Program-made: the position numbers and the translations under genes | From: Pseudomonas botevensis | GTDB taxonomy: Bacteria > Pseudomonadota > Gammaproteobacteria > Pseudomonadales > Pseudomonadaceae | Assembly (NCBI RefSeq): GCF_019145475.1 | Contig: NZ_JAHTKI010000034.1 | Coordinates: 26,222-90,221, forward strand | Direction: 5' to 3' | Length of the DNA: 64,000 nucleotides | Part shown: piece by piece, positions 24,676 to 33,539 of the stretch | How positions within the stretch are numbered: position 1 is the stretch's first letter | How the letters are laid out: the number at the start of each line of letters is the position of its first letter | Notes under the pieces: generated by a model | What the model was told of the DNA's origin: nothing | The model's input: the letters and a program-made list of their open reading frames with translations, nothing else | Databases searched by the model: none

Positions 24676-25146
24676 CTAATGGATCCAGAGCAAGGTAGCC
24701 AGCAGGCCAACCAGCACGAACGGTGCAAATGGCAGCTTTTTTGACGCTTCAGGCCGGAAAAGCTGCAAACGATCTCTAAGCCATTGACTCATATGCATCC
24801 AAATTCCCGGCGCCAGCAACGTCCAGAGGACCGTGGCAAATCCGGCGCCGATAAAGGTGCCGAGCAGGTGTGTGCCGTCCGTCGCAAGGGCCAAGGCTGT
24901 CATTAGTTTCACATCGCCGCCGCCCAGTCGGCGCAGTGCATAACCGGGCAACGTGAAGGCCAGTGCCAGCAGCACCGCCCAGGCGCCCTGTGCCGCGTCG
25001 GCACCGAGCCAGGTGCGGCCGGTTCCCAGCAGCCAGACCAGCGCGAGGCCGCCGACGCCCAGGGTCAGGCCATTGCCGATATGCCGCTGTCGGGCATCCT
25101 GCGCCGCACACAGCGTCAGCCAGATGAGTAGGACAAAGCTGTGCAT
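24676..25146 (-). CDS. fppA: Flp prepilin peptidase FppA (A24 family)
   Basis: The 156-residue integral membrane peptidase has both catalytic aspartates: one in CAAQDARQRHIGN near residue 17 and one in the GxGD motif LGGGDVKLMTAL near residue 75. It lacks the N-terminal methylase domain of PilD, as expected for enzymes dedicated to Flp pilins. It should cleave the Flp prepilin after glycine, and perhaps also the TadE-like protein encoded divergently. Two conserved hydrophobic helices follow the active site. Confidence 0.92.
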   Translation of the reverse strand: MHSFVLLIWLTLCAAQDARQRHIGNGLTLGVGGLALVWLLGTGRTWLGADAAQGAWAVLLALAFTLPGYALRRLGGGDVKLMTALALATDGTHLLGTFIGAGFATVLWTLLAPGIWMHMSQWLRDRLQLFRPEASKKLPFAPFVLVGLLATLLWIH

Positions 25147-25221
25147 CCGGTAAAAAACGTCCGTTTTGGCTGAATGATTCTATGCTGATATTACGTAGTG
25201 ATTGTCAGGGTAGACGCACTC

Positions 25222-25662
25222 ATGAAAACCGCCCTCCCCCGCAAACAAAAAGGTGCCGTCGCGATCGAGTTCGCGTTGGTGTTCGTGATTTTCTTCGCGG
25301 TGTTCTACGGGCTGGTCAGCTACAGCCTGCCGCTGTTGCTGATGCAGGCGTTCACCCAGTCCACCGCCGAAGCCGTGCGACGCAGCGTTGCCCTCGACCC
25401 GTCGACGGCCAATTACGCCACCGTCATCCAGAGCGTCGCCCGCAACGAATTGGCCCTGCGCCTGGCCTGGCTGCCCGCGGCCCTCAACTTCAACGCGACC
25501 ACCGACACGACCATCACCTACGTCGGCGGACTCTTGACCGTGCGCATCAACTACCCCACCAGCAAACTCAATCAGGCCCTGCCGTTTCTGGTGTTGCCGG
25601 GCATCGGGACGGTGCCGAACCTGCCTGCCAACCTCACCGCCAGTTCGAGCCTGCAATTTTGA
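25222..25662 (+). CDS. TadE-like pseudopilin
   Basis: The 146-residue protein has a basic leader and then KGAVAIEFALVFVIFFAVFY, a G/xxxxEF arrangement like the FppA processing site of pseudopilins, followed by one hydrophobic helix and a periplasmic domain. This is the TadE pattern. The ATG at 25222 is chosen; an in-frame GTG at 25198 is possible. Its stop codon overlaps a TTG that is the best start for the sensor kinase pprA. Confidence 0.82.
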   Translation: MKTALPRKQKGAVAIEFALVFVIFFAVFYGLVSYSLPLLLMQAFTQSTAEAVRRSVALDPSTANYATVIQSVARNELALRLAWLPAALNFNATTDTTITYVGGLLTVRINYPTSKLNQALPFLVLPGIGTVPNLPANLTASSSLQF

Positions 25663-28427
25663 GTTCCGGGGACAAGCTGTTCGGTCGCCTGCTCAACCGC
25701 CCATCGTCCGCGCCGTCCGACAGTGTGGACAGCCCGAGCGCGCTGAGCGTCGGCCTGCAGTTGTACCTGGATGACGGCGGCCACGTTAATCACCTCACCG
25801 GGCCGTTGCGCCATCTGCTGGCGCAACAACAGTCAGGCAACCGCACGCCGCACCTGCTGGCCTACCTGTTGCCCCACAGCATCCTCGCAGTGGAAGGCAA
25901 ACCGGCGGACTGGCAAGGGCAACTGCTCGATCTGGATTTTTTCAGCCTGGCCGGGCCGCCGCTGCATTTGCGTGGCTGGGTGCAGCCGCAGGGCGATGGC
26001 TGGCTCCTGCAATTGCTGGACATCGGCGATCTGCTGGCCGAACGGCGCCTGACCCGCAGCCGCGAACAAAGCCAATTGCTCGCCGCGCAGATCCGCGATC
26101 AATTGCGCCTGTGCGGTCTGGCGCGCCTGACGCCTGTGCTTGGCGAACAGCTTGAGCGCCTGAGCCAGCGTTTCAGCATTCCGTGCCTGGCGGTTGCCCT
26201 GCTCGATGAACACGAGCAGGCCTGGCTGATTCATCAGCACTACGCGGCGCACGACGCACCAGAGTTGTGGCATAACGGCCAGTCGCTGGGCACCGGTCTC
26301 GACAGCCTGAACGGTGCCGCACCGCAACGTTTGCTGGCGAACGAACAACCGCGCCTGACCGGAGTGTTCGGTCCGAGCGAAGGATTTGCCGTGCCTTACC
26401 GCGATGCCCAGGGCGTGGCCGCGTGGCTGCTGTGCGGTTGCTACCCAGTGCAGCAGCACGCAGCGGATCTCAGCGAGCATGACTGGCTGCAACTCGCCGC
26501 GGCCGTCGCCGCGCCGCTGCTCGAACGTTTGCGCGAGCATCGTCACCACCTGCAACTGGAGCGCCTGGAAACCCTGCAAGCCTTGCTCGGCAGCGGCTGG
26601 TGGGAGGTCCTCGGCGACAGCGCCGAGGTGTTGCTGGCGCCGCGACTGGCAGAAAATCTGGGCCTTGATCGCGCCCGGCTGCCGCTGACGGACTGGTTCA
26701 ACCGGGTGCATCCCGCCGATCGCGAAGAACTGCGCGGTCGTCTGCAAGCCTTGCAGGATGAGGGTCAGCCGCTGGAGTTGTGCGTGCGCCTGCAGCCTGC
26801 CGGGCATTCGCCGCTGCCGCAGTGGTATCGCTTGCAGGGCCAGTCGCTGGGCATCGGCGCCGAGCGGCGGCTGGTGGGTTTCATGCTCGATATCAGCGAC
26901 ATCAAGGAGCAGCAGCAACAGGCCGCCGCTGCCCACGCGCGCCTGGACAATCTGATCGCCCGTTCGCCGGCGGTGATCTACGTACAGCGCTATGACGAGG
27001 GTGCGCTGCAGCCGGTATTTTTCAGCGCCAGCCTGCAATCGCTGCTGGGCTGGAGCCTGGCCGATTGCGTCGATAACGGACTGGTCAGGCATGTGCATCC
27101 GCAGGATCAGGCGCTCTATTTCGAACGCAGCCGCCAGTTGCTGCGCGAAGGCTCGGTGAGTACCCGCTACCGCGTACTCGACGCGCAAGGCAACGCCCAC
27201 TGGATGCTGGATGAAGCCAGGCTGCTGCGCGATGACCTCGGACTGCCGGTGGAAGCCGTGGGCCTGTGGCTGGACGTGACCGAGGCGACCCTGGCCGCCG
27301 AACGAGTCAGGGCCAGCGAAGAGCGCTACCGGATTCTAGTGGAAGACTCGCCGGCGATGATCTGCCGCTATCGCCCCGACCTGACGCTGACCTTCGGCAA
27401 CCGGCCGCTGGCGAACTACCTCGAATGCACCCCGGAACAACTGCCGGGGGTCAATCTCGGTGGCTGGATGTCGGAAGAACAGCTCGAGGCGTTCGTCCAG
27501 CGCCTCGCGCAACTGACCCCGGAACAACCGGTCAGCACCGCCGAAATCAATCTGCGCCTTCCGGGTCGCGAGCATGCGTGGTGGATCTGGTCGGATCGCG
27601 GGGTGTTCGACGAACACGGCCGCTTGCTCGAAGTGCAGGCCGTGGGCCGCGACAACACCGAAGTGCGCCGCTCGCAGCAGCAACTGACCCAGAGCGCAAA
27701 AATGGCCACCCTCGGCGAAATGGCCACTGGTCTGGCCCACGAGATCAACCAGCCGCTGAACGTGATGCGCATGGCCATCGTCAATGTGCTCAAACGCCTG
27801 GGCAACGGCGATGTGCAGGTCGACTACCTGACCGACAAGCTCAACCGCATCGACGCCCAGGTCCAGCGCGCCGCGCGAGTGGTGGATCATATGCGGGTGT
27901 TCGGGCGGCGTTCGGAGATCGAGCAGCATCCGTTCGATCCGCTGAAAGCAATCGAGGGCACCCTGTCGCTGCTCGCCGAAGGCTTGCGCGGCAAGGGCGT
28001 CGAGTTGCGAATCAGAGAAGCGACGTTCCAGCTACAGGTGCGCGGCTACGTCGATCAACTGGAACAGGTGCTGATCAACCTGATGGTCAACGCCCGGGAT
28101 GCGCTGCTGAGCAAACGCGAGGCCGACCGCGACTTCCAGCCGTGGATTTCGGTGTACGCCGAACACGATGAACATGTGGTCCGGCTGTGGGTCGAGGACA
28201 ACGGCGGCGGGATCGATCCGCGCTTGCTGGAGCGGATCTTCGAACCGTTCTTCACCACCAAACCGGTGGGGATCGGCACCGGTCTGGGGCTGTCGGTGAG
28301 CTACGGCATCGTCGAAAACATGGGCGGACGCCTGAGCGTGCGCAACGGCGATGAAGGCGCGCGGTTCTGCATCGAGCTGCCGATTGCCGAGGATGATCAG
28401 ATCACCAGCGTCGCCCGCCCCGACTGA
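25659..28427 (+). CDS. pprA: Sensor histidine kinase PprA
   Basis: The 922-residue kinase has no membrane helices, a poorly conserved N-terminal region, three PAS/PAC units (about residues 304-416, 427-545 and 551-668), a dimerisation/phosphoacceptor domain with GEMATGLAHEINQPLNVMRM (about 680-745) and a HATPase domain with the N-box NLMVNARDAL and the G-boxes VEDNGGGIDP and GTGLGLSVSYG. It is the partner of PprB. The start is inferred as the TTG at 25659, overlapping the TadE-like stop; no ATG lies nearby in frame. The 3' end overlaps the convergent tadG gene by 31 bases. Confidence 0.87.
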   Translation: MSSGDKLFGRLLNRPSSAPSDSVDSPSALSVGLQLYLDDGGHVNHLTGPLRHLLAQQQSGNRTPHLLAYLLPHSILAVEGKPADWQGQLLDLDFFSLAGPPLHLRGWVQPQGDGWLLQLLDIGDLLAERRLTRSREQSQLLAAQIRDQLRLCGLARLTPVLGEQLERLSQRFSIPCLAVALLDEHEQAWLIHQHYAAHDAPELWHNGQSLGTGLDSLNGAAPQRLLANEQPRLTGVFGPSEGFAVPYRDAQGVAAWLLCGCYPVQQHAADLSEHDWLQLAAAVAAPLLERLREHRHHLQLERLETLQALLGSGWWEVLGDSAEVLLAPRLAENLGLDRARLPLTDWFNRVHPADREELRGRLQALQDEGQPLELCVRLQPAGHSPLPQWYRLQGQSLGIGAERRLVGFMLDISDIKEQQQQAAAAHARLDNLIARSPAVIYVQRYDEGALQPVFFSASLQSLLGWSLADCVDNGLVRHVHPQDQALYFERSRQLLREGSVSTRYRVLDAQGNAHWMLDEARLLRDDLGLPVEAVGLWLDVTEATLAAERVRASEERYRILVEDSPAMICRYRPDLTLTFGNRPLANYLECTPEQLPGVNLGGWMSEEQLEAFVQRLAQLTPEQPVSTAEINLRLPGREHAWWIWSDRGVFDEHGRLLEVQAVGRDNTEVRRSQQQLTQSAKMATLGEMATGLAHEINQPLNVMRMAIVNVLKRLGNGDVQVDYLTDKLNRIDAQVQRAARVVDHMRVFGRRSEIEQHPFDPLKAIEGTLSLLAEGLRGKGVELRIREATFQLQVRGYVDQLEQVLINLMVNARDALLSKREADRDFQPWISVYAEHDEHVVRLWVEDNGGGIDPRLLERIFEPFFTTKPVGIGTGLGLSVSYGIVENMGGRLSVRNGDEGARFCIELPIAEDDQITSVARPD

Positions 28428-30385
28428 CAACTGAGGTTGGCGCCGACATCGACCTGATTGAGGTTGATCCCCAGCGCGGCCAGCAGGGTGTTGACCAGCG
28501 TGTCGAGCAGCGGGCTGAGCACCGTATTGATTGCGGTGACCAGCAGGCCTTTCACCGTGCCCAGGCTCGCCCCCAGCGCACTCACCAGCGAACCCGACGG
28601 GCCGTACATGTTGAGATTGATGTTGGTCAGGGTGTCACTCAGGCTGCTGACGATATTGGTGGTGCTGTAGGTGTAGTAGAACGGCGGCTGGTTGATCTCC
28701 GGCAGGCTGCTGGCCGCCGGCGCCGAATAGACGTGAGACAGGTTGGCGTTCTGGCCGATGGTGGTGTCGGCGGAAATACTGATACCACCCCCGACTCCGG
28801 CGGTACGCGGGGTACAGTTGAACGGCAGGACGAGCAGCACGCGCGAGCAGGTTTTCACGCCGATGTCGATCAGCTTCAACGGTGTCACGACGGCAGTGGG
28901 AGGCGTGACGTTATTGCCGAACGCCGTGGCGGCATCGATGGTGCCCATTTTCAGGTTCACCACGGATGTCGTGGTATTGGTGGTCAGGGTTTTGTTGGTC
29001 GGCGTCAGGCAACTGTAGGCGGTGACGTAACTGTTGGCGCTGGCGGCATCGACCAGCACATCCAGACGAAAAGACCCCGGCAGCAATTGCACATCCGGGG
29101 TCTGGCAAGGAATACCCAGGGCACAGGTCAGCGAATCCAGCACTCCCTTGATATCCAGATGCAGCAGCGAACTGAGGATGCTGCCCAGCGGTGCCGCAAG
29201 ATCGGCGACTCCGCTGACCAGCGACGCGATACCGTCGAGGATCGGCAGTTGCACCGACAGCAACGTGCGCACCTGGGCCGTCTTCACATAGATCCGGTTC
29301 GCGCCCAAGGGGTTGTTCGGCGCCATGATCTTGCGCGGGTCGCCGATGGCCGACAGCTGTGGCGGTTCCAGCACTTGCACCCGAGCGATGACCTGCGCCA
29401 CGCCCAGATTGATCGTCTGGCTGGTGACCAGGCCGTTCTGCTTGTTGGCCAGTTGCAGGAACCCCTGGATCAGGTCGAACGCCCGCAGATTCGCGGCCAG
29501 TGCCGTGGCCTGGGTGCCGGCCTGCACATTCAGCAGATTGCCCAGCACCACCTGCGTAGCACCGACCGCCGTCTTGATCGCTTGCAGGCCGACGATGGTG
29601 GCAGTGGCGCCGAGGGTGCCGTTGGGGTCGAGGACGTTGATTGCGGTCTGTACCAATTGACTGACGGCGATGCTGTTGCCGAGGACTTGTTCGTAGCCGC
29701 CCGCGCTGAGGCCGATATCCACCTTCAAGCGATCCAGGTAGCCCAGCAGGCTGATGTTGCTGTTGACCAGGCCGTTCCAGCTGGCTGCGCTCAGGTTGAG
29801 ATTGCCGCCCACCAGACCACCGTACAGCGCATTGAGAACGGCCGACCGGGAGGAATCGATCGTCACCGCGCTGCTGCGAATGGTCAGCGAAGCCAAAGGA
29901 GGCGGCAGCGCAGCAACAGCGGTGGCCGTGAGCGTGACGGTCGCGCCTTGGCCGGCCCCGCCGAACAAGGCCCCGACACCGCCGGCGACACTCTGGGTCA
30001 CCGACTGGCTGACCACGACCCGGATCGCTTCGCTGCTGGCGGCATTGACGGTGAACACCCGCAGGTTGTTGGCATCCACGGTCAGCCCGCCACAGGCGAC
30101 CGCCAGGGTGCGGCCGGCGCTGGGGATCGGGAAATCATTGCGCGCCACGCTGGCGCGGGCGTAGGCATCGGCGGTTGCCCCGGCGCCACAAGTGCCGCCC
30201 CGGGACGCGGCTTCGAGGGCGGCCATGTCGGCCACCCGTTGCAGATCGCGTTTTTCCAGGTATAAACGACCGCTGTCGACCACCAGCAGAATCAACACCA
30301 GCGCCAGCCCCAGGGTCAATGCCGCGATCAACCCGATGGCCCCGCGCTGTCGAGCCGGGCCGTTGAACGGCGAACGGGGAGACAT
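28397..30385 (-). CDS. tadG: TadG-like Flp pilus protein
   Basis: The 662-residue protein starts with the Tad-domain signature QRGAIGLIAALTLGLALVLI with the LLVVDSGRLYLEKRDLQRVADMAALEA helix that anchors it to the inner membrane. A long periplasmic part rich in Val, Leu, Asn and Thr follows, with two pairs of cysteines (CALGIPC, CSRVLLVLPFNC). TadG proteins are accessory to Flp pilus assembly. AAAGGAG precedes the ATG at 30385; a longer reading frame to 30427 has no good start. Confidence 0.85.
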   Translation of the reverse strand: MSPRSPFNGPARQRGAIGLIAALTLGLALVLILLVVDSGRLYLEKRDLQRVADMAALEAASRGGTCGAGATADAYARASVARNDFPIPSAGRTLAVACGGLTVDANNLRVFTVNAASSEAIRVVVSQSVTQSVAGGVGALFGGAGQGATVTLTATAVAALPPPLASLTIRSSAVTIDSSRSAVLNALYGGLVGGNLNLSAASWNGLVNSNISLLGYLDRLKVDIGLSAGGYEQVLGNSIAVSQLVQTAINVLDPNGTLGATATIVGLQAIKTAVGATQVVLGNLLNVQAGTQATALAANLRAFDLIQGFLQLANKQNGLVTSQTINLGVAQVIARVQVLEPPQLSAIGDPRKIMAPNNPLGANRIYVKTAQVRTLLSVQLPILDGIASLVSGVADLAAPLGSILSSLLHLDIKGVLDSLTCALGIPCQTPDVQLLPGSFRLDVLVDAASANSYVTAYSCLTPTNKTLTTNTTTSVVNLKMGTIDAATAFGNNVTPPTAVVTPLKLIDIGVKTCSRVLLVLPFNCTPRTAGVGGGISISADTTIGQNANLSHVYSAPAASSLPEINQPPFYYTYSTTNIVSSLSDTLTNINLNMYGPSGSLVSALGASLGTVKGLLVTAINTVLSPLLDTLVNTLLAALGINLNQVDVGANLSCQSGRATLVI

Positions 30386-30508
30386 GGCGCACTCCTTTGC
30401 CGGCGCACCGCCGGGCGCAACCTCCATTGGTGAATATCAGTGTAGACACGACCTGACGAGACTGCTGGCAACCCGCCAGCTCCCCCACAGAAACTGAGCC
30501 CCAAAAAC

Positions 30509-30598
30509 CTGTGGAAGCGGACTTGCTCGCGAAGGCGGTCTGTCGGGCACATCCCAGTCGACTGTGCCGTCGTCTTCGCGGGCAAGCCCGCTCCCACA
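30509..30598. repeat. REPIN: two REP elements in inverted orientation
   Basis: TGTGGAAGCGGACTTGCTCGCGAAGG and its near-complement CTTCGCGGGCAAGCCCGCTCCCACA face each other about 40 bases apart between tadG and the DUF4136 gene. REPIN doublets are mobilised by RAYT transposases; none is encoded in this window. Confidence 0.8.
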
Positions 30599-30609
30599 AT
30601 GGGATAGCG

Positions 30610-31167
30610 TTAACGCGGTGGGTAGTTGGCCAGGATCCGCGTCACGGTTTCGCGGATGGCATTGCTGCGATCCGCCGGGTTCGGCGTGCTGCTGAGCATC
30701 TGCTCATCGCTGCCGCGCCACACCAGTTTGCCGTCCTTGCCGTCGAGCAGATCGACCTGGATCGTCGCGACCTTGTAGGTGATGTTGCGGGTTTCGTTGT
30801 ACATCGGGGCGCCCCAATAGCCGTTCCACGGGTTGCCCCAACCGCCGCCGTAGTTGGTGGTCACCTGCTGCTGGCGATCCTCGACGATCAGGTAGGTCTG
30901 CACATTCAAATCACCCCGGCTGCCGCCCGCGGCCGGGCGCAGGCCGCGTTGATCGAGCTGATCGGCGACGGCCTGGCGGATGCGTTGTTCGGTCAGGTCG
31001 CTCTTGATCCGGGGATCGTCGGGACGGTATTGCAGGGCGGGTTCTTTCCAGCTCCAGCTGCGATAAGCGGCAAAGTCACGGCTGGCATCGAAGTCATGAT
31101 TGACCTGATTGGCGGCGCAAGCACTGAGCAGCGCGGCCACAGCCAGTAGAGCGAGACGGCGGAACAT
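30610..31167 (-). CDS. DUF4136 lipoprotein
   Basis: The 185-residue protein has a lipoprotein signal ending in LSAC at about residue 17, followed by the DUF4136 domain with DFDASRDFAAYRSWSWKEP and the C-terminal DRSNAIRETVTRILANYPP. DUF4136 proteins are uncharacterised envelope lipoproteins. A paralogue lies immediately upstream (31222-31833) with the same order of motifs, so this is a tandem duplication. A glycine/asparagine/tryptophan-rich loop (GGGWGNPWNGYWGAP) interrupts the domain. Confidence 0.82.
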   Translation of the reverse strand: MFRRLALLAVAALLSACAANQVNHDFDASRDFAAYRSWSWKEPALQYRPDDPRIKSDLTEQRIRQAVADQLDQRGLRPAAGGSRGDLNVQTYLIVEDRQQQVTTNYGGGWGNPWNGYWGAPMYNETRNITYKVATIQVDLLDGKDGKLVWRGSDEQMLSSTPNPADRSNAIRETVTRILANYPPR

Positions 31168-31221
31168 GATTTTTCTCCGGTTGAAGACATGAACCTGTGA
31201 GAGCTTCTCATTTGCAGGAAG

Positions 31222-31833
31222 CTAACTGGGAGGATACGCCGACATTGCCTTTTCGACAGCCTCCCTGATCGCATCGCTGCGATCGCTCTGGTTGCCCTGG
31301 GTGCCGGTTTCGGCGCTGGCGCTCCAGACCGGCTGACCACTGCCGGCGTCGAACAGATCCACCCGCACCACCACGACCTGTTCCTGATAGGTGCGCACGA
31401 TCGGCACCGTGTTGTACATGCCGTAGCCCCGGCCATAACGGTCGTAACCGCCATAGCCGCCGTAGTAACCGTAATCGTCCTGCACCTGGCGCAGGCGGGT
31501 TTCCAGGCTCAAATGGGCGCTGACGAAAAGATCCGCCGGACGATTGTCATGCAACGGGCGCAACCCGCGTTGATCCAGGGCATTGCTGACCGCTTCGGCC
31601 ACTTGCGCCGAATCCGCCCAGGCCGTGCCCGGCGGCAGTTGCCCGTTGAGCCACGCCCAGCTGCGGTAGCGCCCATAGTCCCGAGGCGGCGCCGGGTAGG
31701 CGCTGCGGTCGAAGGTGGTGGCCGCTTGCGGCGGGGCCGGCGGCAATGGCCGCGACTGCGCCACATAAGGGTTGCTGCCCTGGCACGCGGCCAACCCGAG
31801 ACAGATCAGCAGTAACCCTGAATGACCCTTCAT
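31222..31833 (-). CDS. DUF4136 lipoprotein, paralogue
   Basis: The 203-residue protein has lipobox LAAC at about residue 17 and the DUF4136 pattern YGRYRSWAWLNG ... ALDQRGLRPL ... DRSDAIREAVEKAMSAYPP. It shares motif order with the downstream gene but carries an extra proline-rich stretch after the signal and a Gly/Tyr-rich loop. Duplication followed by divergence is likely. GGAG six bases before the ATG supports the start. Confidence 0.82.
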   Translation of the reverse strand: MKGHSGLLLICLGLAACQGSNPYVAQSRPLPPAPPQAATTFDRSAYPAPPRDYGRYRSWAWLNGQLPPGTAWADSAQVAEAVSNALDQRGLRPLHDNRPADLFVSAHLSLETRLRQVQDDYGYYGGYGGYDRYGRGYGMYNTVPIVRTYQEQVVVVRVDLFDAGSGQPVWSASAETGTQGNQSDRSDAIREAVEKAMSAYPPS

Positions 31834-31845
31834 TTCATGCTCCGA

Positions 31846-32595
31846 TCAGATCGGCCGGCAGATCCAGTGCAGGTAACGCCCAAGCCCGGCGAAGCTTGGG
31901 TGACGACGGTGGGCGAGCTCCATCTCGAGTAAATCCAGCAACTCGGCGCGGGACTGGAATTCCACCGGCATGTAGTCGTGGAAAACCCTGACCCCGCTCT
32001 GGGTTTCGACCTGCCACAAGCCTTCGAGTTGCGTGGCCAGCTCTCGCGGATCGAGAGGTTGCTGCGGGGTCAGGCTCTGTTTTTCGCCGGCCATGTCGTT
32101 CTTGCGCATCTTCTTGAAATGGCCCTTGAGCAGGTTCCGGTAGATCAGCGCATCACGGTTGTAGAACGCCAGCGACAGCCAGCCACCGGGTTGGGTCAGC
32201 TGATGCAACACCGGCAGGATCGCATGGGGTTCGGCCAGCCATTCCAGCACGGCGTGGCACAGCACCAGATCATAGGGCTCGGTAAGCTGGCCGAGCAGAT
32301 CCTGCCACGGCGCCTGAATGAACGTGGCCTGCTGGCCGGCCTCGGCGAAGCGCTGGCGGGCGCCTTCGAGCATCGGTTCGGCCGGCTCGGCCAGTGTCAC
32401 CTGATGCCCGCGCTCGGCCAGCCACAACGACATGTGGCCCAGGCCCGCGCCGATGTCCAGCACCCGCAGCGGACGATCCGGAAGCGCTTCGGCGAGGTCG
32501 GCCTGCAACACCGCGAGGCGGATCGCGCCTTTGGCGCCACCGTAGATTTTTTCGGCGAAACGGGTCGCCAACTGATCGAAATGACGGTCGCTCAT
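31846..32595 (-). CDS. cmoM: tRNA 5-carboxymethoxyuridine methyltransferase CmoM
   Basis: This 249-residue class I SAM methyltransferase has motif I VLDIGAGLGHMSLWLAERGH near residue 45. It begins MSDRHFDQLATRFAEKIYGG, which closely resembles E. coli CmoM (formerly SmtA), as does HFKKMRKNDM in the middle. CmoM adds a methyl group to cmo5U34 of some tRNAs to make mcmo5U. Its ATG overlaps the stop of the MazG-like gene, so the two are translated together. Confidence 0.88.
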   Translation of the reverse strand: MSDRHFDQLATRFAEKIYGGAKGAIRLAVLQADLAEALPDRPLRVLDIGAGLGHMSLWLAERGHQVTLAEPAEPMLEGARQRFAEAGQQATFIQAPWQDLLGQLTEPYDLVLCHAVLEWLAEPHAILPVLHQLTQPGGWLSLAFYNRDALIYRNLLKGHFKKMRKNDMAGEKQSLTPQQPLDPRELATQLEGLWQVETQSGVRVFHDYMPVEFQSRAELLDLLEMELAHRRHPSFAGLGRYLHWICRPI

Positions 32596-32897
32596 CAGCT
32601 GAACCGCCGTTCGCTGTCGGCGAGCTTGCTGCGCACCACTTCATTCATGTCCAGTCCCAGTTCGCTGCACAGCAGCAACAGATACAGGACGATATCGCCG
32701 ACTTCCTGCCCGGCGTGGGCCAGCTTGTCCGCCGGCAGCTGGCGCGACTGGTCTTCAGTCAACCACTGGAAGATCTCCACCAGTTCGGACATTTCCACGC
32801 TGGCGGCCATCGCCAGGTTTTTCGGGCTGTGAAATTGCCGCCAGTCATTGCGGTCGCGAATGGCGTGCAGGCGTTCGGTCAGTTCAACAAGGTTCAT
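32595..32897 (-). CDS. MazG-like nucleotide pyrophosphohydrolase
   Basis: The 100-residue single-domain member of the all-alpha NTP pyrophosphohydrolases has the metal-binding helices MSELVEIFQWL and EVGDIVLYLLLLCSELGLD, giving the ExxE and ExxD pattern. Such enzymes hydrolyse non-canonical or excess dNTPs to monophosphates. AGGAG precedes the ATG. It is co-translated with cmoM. Confidence 0.85.
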   Translation of the reverse strand: MNLVELTERLHAIRDRNDWRQFHSPKNLAMAASVEMSELVEIFQWLTEDQSRQLPADKLAHAGQEVGDIVLYLLLLCSELGLDMNEVVRSKLADSERRFS

Positions 32898-33073
32898 CGG
32901 GTTCTCCTGAAGGCGTATAGCTTCGGGGGGATGCCGGGGGAAGGCAAGGGGCTGCCGGTCGCTTTTGTGGGCAAGCGCGCTTGCACGGCTTCAGCGCAAA
33001 CCCTCTATGCTTGCAGGGAACTACGCCGACCTCGTCGCGGCCCAAGGCTCAGCTCTTTCATCAGGATGCACAC

Positions 33074-33367
33074 ATGCAGGTAGAAAGCTTTTTCGAATGG
33101 CTCGGCCAGGTGCTCGGCTCGATCATCCGCTTCATCGTCGACGGTCTCAGCGGTCTGTTCAATGTGCTGGGCAATGCCGGCGGCAACTTTATCGACGGAC
33201 TCGCCAAGACCCTGGGAATGGACACGTCGATCATCAGCATCATTGCGCTGATCGTCGGGCTGATGCTGTTGTGGTCGGCGATTCGTGCGTTCATGAATGC
33301 GTCGATCGTTGCCGGGATCATCTGGTTGTTGCTGGGGTTGTGGTTGTTGAGCTGGATTATTCACTAG
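33074..33367 (+). CDS. Small membrane protein of unknown function
   Basis: The 97-residue protein has an amphipathic N-terminal part rich in Gly, Phe and Ile (FFEWLGQVLGSIIRFIVDGL), then two membrane helices (IISIIALIVGLMLLWSAIRAF and IVAGIIWLLLGLWLLSWII). It has no known motif. AGGA lies before the ATG. It is monocistronic, between a degenerate REP and a GC-rich hairpin. I do not recognise a family name. Confidence 0.65.
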   Translation: MQVESFFEWLGQVLGSIIRFIVDGLSGLFNVLGNAGGNFIDGLAKTLGMDTSIISIIALIVGLMLLWSAIRAFMNASIVAGIIWLLLGLWLLSWIIH

Positions 33368-33432
33368 CGCTTTGCCGAATCCGTAATCGCCAAGATCTTT
33401 CAGGTCGATGGAGAACGCAAGATACCTCGGCA

Positions 33433-33471
33433 GGCCCCCTCTCCCTCTGGGAGAGGGCTGGGGTGAGGGGC
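33433..33471. repeat. GC-rich dispersed hairpin repeat
   Basis: CCCTCTCCC-TCT-GGGAGAGGG (33437-33457) is followed by CTGGGGTGAGGGGCG. It belongs to the same family as the copies near 2277, 5704 and 23224, and lies in the short gap upstream of the MATE gene. Confidence 0.75.
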
Positions 33472-33539
33472 GTCGGCAATCACAGCCACAGCAAATCCCG
33501 AATGAATCGCTACAATGCCAGCTCCCCCAAGGAGCCCGC

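Noticed and set aside
25182..25658. Possible fusion of the TadE-like region with pprA in one 1081-codon frame
   Set aside because: The upstream part of that frame is out of phase with the real TadE-like protein and is low-complexity, arginine-rich translation.
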